A DNA stretch of 7,349 bases from Planctomycetaceae bacterium (lineage in GTDB: Bacteria > Planctomycetota > Planctomycetia > Pirellulales > UBA1268). The notes under the pieces were generated by a model. That model made no database searches. It was not told the DNA's origin and saw only the letters and a list, made by a program, of their open reading frames with translations. How positions within the stretch are numbered: position 1 is the stretch's first letter; each line of letters begins with the position of its first letter. Both the position numbers and the translations under genes were made by a program. Below are positions 6,250-7,349 of this stretch, in pieces. The stretch lies in the NCBI GenBank assembly GCA_030616935.1, contig JAUWWJ010000075.1, positions 1 to 7,349 of the forward strand, in the 5' to 3' direction.

Positions 6250-6999
6250 TTACTCGAGCTGACTGATTGCTTCATCTGGGATGCTAAAATTCGCCGAAAC
6301 ACTCTGGACGTCATCGTGATCATCAAGTCGCTCCATGAGATTTAGCACCTTCCGTGCCGTCGCGACATCATCAATTTCAACCGTCGTGGAGGGAACCCGG
6401 ATAATCTCACTTGATTCAATTACGAAATCAGCTTGTTTGATTGTGGCCACCACATTACTCATAACTTGAGGATCACACGCTACTTCCCAATAGTTGTCAA
6501 CAGTAGTCACGTCGTCAGCACCAGACTCTATTGCCACTTCATAGAAATGGTCTTCTTTACTGGAATCGCTGGGAACTTGAACCATACCTATCCTCGTGAA
6601 CAAGTATGCAACACACCCAGTCGCACCAAGCTTGCCATCGCAAAGCTCGAATAACTTACGAATTTCCGGCGCTGTTCGATTCCGATTATCTGTGAGTATT
6701 TCACACAGAACTGCAACGCCCCCGGCGGCATAGCCTTCATAGACCGACTCCTCGAGATTCCCACCTTTCAGCTCTCCACAGCCAGCCTTTATGGCACGCT
6801 GAATATTATCTTTCGGCATGCTCACAGCCTTGGCTGCATCAATGGCGTAGCGGAGTCGAAGATTTGCGTCCGGGTCAGAACCACCGTGCTTTGCAGCTAC
6901 AATAATGGCTTTCGCCAGCTTGCTCCAAAGCTTCCCTCGCTTTGCATCGATAAGCGATTTTTTTCGTGAAATATTCGCCCAATGAGAATGGCCTGCCAC
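6250..6999 (-). CDS. yebC: YebC/PmpR-family (TACO1-like) protein
   Basis: A 249-residue cytoplasmic protein of the widespread YebC family, described as a DNA-binding transcriptional regulator (PmpR) and, for relatives including mitochondrial TACO1, as a translation factor. The family opening MAGHSHWANI is intact, followed by DAKRGKLWSKLAKAIIVAAK (18-37), NLRLRYAIDAAKAVSMPKDN (46-65), the highly conserved YEGYAAGGVAVL (87-98) and LTDNRNRT (102-109), then GCVAYLF (128-134). Length is normal. The start is GTG at 6997-6999, fixed by the family N-terminus and by an AAGGAG ten bases upstream. It converges on the cytochrome gene with a 29-base gap. It follows, by 87 bases on the same strand, the gene entering from the right edge, so the two may be co-transcribed. 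Which of the two family functions applies cannot be told from sequence. Confidence 0.96.
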   Translation of the reverse strand: MAGHSHWANISRKKSLIDAKRGKLWSKLAKAIIVAAKHGGSDPDANLRLRYAIDAAKAVSMPKDNIQRAIKAGCGELKGGNLEESVYEGYAAGGVAVLCEILTDNRNRTAPEIRKLFELCDGKLGATGCVAYLFTRIGMVQVPSDSSKEDHFYEVAIESGADDVTTVDNYWEVACDPQVMSNVVATIKQADFVIESSEIIRVPSTTVEIDDVATARKVLNLMERLDDHDDVQSVSANFSIPDEAISQLE

Positions 7000-7009
7000 G
7001 TTGCCGTAA

Positions 7010-7015
7010 CTCCTT
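7010..7015 (-). promoter_or_regulatory. Shine-Dalgarno of yebC
   Basis: AAGGAG on the minus strand, within AAAAGGAGTT, lies ten bases upstream of the GTG start. It is the only strong ribosome binding site found before a gene in this window, and it settles the choice of the GTG start. Confidence 0.75.
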
Positions 7016-7086
7016 TTGATTATCCCTCAATAGCACCTTCCAAGAGGCTACATCGAGACTGCTGAAAACGTACCTATGACCATCTC

Positions 7087-7349
7087 TCAACGTGGCTTCT
7101 TCTTCGCTAACTTCCGAGAGTGGCCCGGAGCCTGCTTTGCATTCGCTTTTGTTTTCTTAGCGGAAGCGCTCTTCTTACCCGTTGGCTTACTACCGGCTTT
7201 ACGAGCCTTTTTTTCTTCTGACTTCGCTTTCAGAGCCTCGCGCTCTGCAGCTTCTCTTTGTGCGGCAAGCTCTGGCTTAATCGTTATAGAACGGGCTTTG
7301 TTGGGCTTCACAACAAAAGGCTTGGGACCGGATCGAGTGCCGATCGGCG
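7087..7349 (-). CDS. C-terminal end of an unidentified protein with Lys/Ala-rich tail (runs off right edge)
   Basis: The frame ending with TGA at 7087-7089 is open to the right edge, giving at least 87 residues. It reads PIGTRSGPKPFVVKPNKARS, a short hydrophilic stretch ITIKPELAAQREAAERE, then a strongly basic tail of about 50 residues rich in Lys, Ala and Ser, ending KLAKKKPR. An in-frame GTG at 7309-7311 could start a 74-residue protein, but it has no ribosome binding site and the frame continues upstream, so a longer truncated gene is more likely. Tails of this type occur on RNA- or DNA-binding proteins, for example pseudouridine synthases, helicases and topoisomerases; none of these can be singled out here. 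It lies 87 bases upstream of yebC on the same strand. Confidence 0.6.
   Translation of the reverse strand, partial: PIGTRSGPKPFVVKPNKARSITIKPELAAQREAAEREALKAKSEEKKARKAGSKPTGKKSASAKKTKANAKQAPGHSRKLAKKKPR

Noticed and set aside
1765..6999. Functional link between proS and yebC through proline translation.
   Set aside because: Although YebC relatives have been tied to polyproline synthesis, the genes are about 3 kb apart on opposite strands, so proximity alone supports nothing.
6875..7090. A 71-codon minus-strand frame spanning the yebC start.
   Set aside because: It overlaps the conserved yebC N-terminus in another frame and resembles no family.

Overview
The window carries bacterial chromosomal housekeeping genes plus a two-gene exported redox module. 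It most resembles a planctomycete. The grounds are the type 3 (archaeal/eukaryal-like) prolyl-tRNA synthetase, the wording of the YebC protein, the DUF1573 protein beside a cytochrome c554-type multiheme protein, the scarcity of Shine-Dalgarno sequences and the moderate base composition. This placement is recalled family resemblance, not a database search.

Left part (1-1574, minus strand): a YhaM-type OB-fold/HD-domain 3'-5' exoribonuclease gene is followed 52 bases later by the start of an RNase R gene that runs off the left edge. The two look like an RNA-decay operon. Middle (1575-3261): a divergent intergenic region with weak promoter-like boxes, a small hairpin and a perfect 15-bp tandem repeat leads into proS on the plus strand.

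Right of proS (3358-6220, plus strand): two exported proteins probably form one unit. The first is a membrane-anchored or secreted DUF1573 protein. The second has a signal peptide, a UshA-like metallophosphoesterase-type domain whose metal ligands appear lost, and a C-terminal cytochrome c554-like region with four CxxCH haem sites. This pair is the most unusual part of the window; its function is not known and is inferred to be periplasmic electron transfer or redox sensing.

Right end (6250-7349, minus strand): yebC, which converges on the cytochrome gene, has a GTG start with the only clear Shine-Dalgarno sequence seen. Upstream of it lies the lysine/alanine-rich C-terminus of an unidentified protein that enters from the right edge. 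I saw no tRNA, rRNA, CRISPR array, insertion sequence or phage feature. The longest gene-free stretch is about 190 bases.
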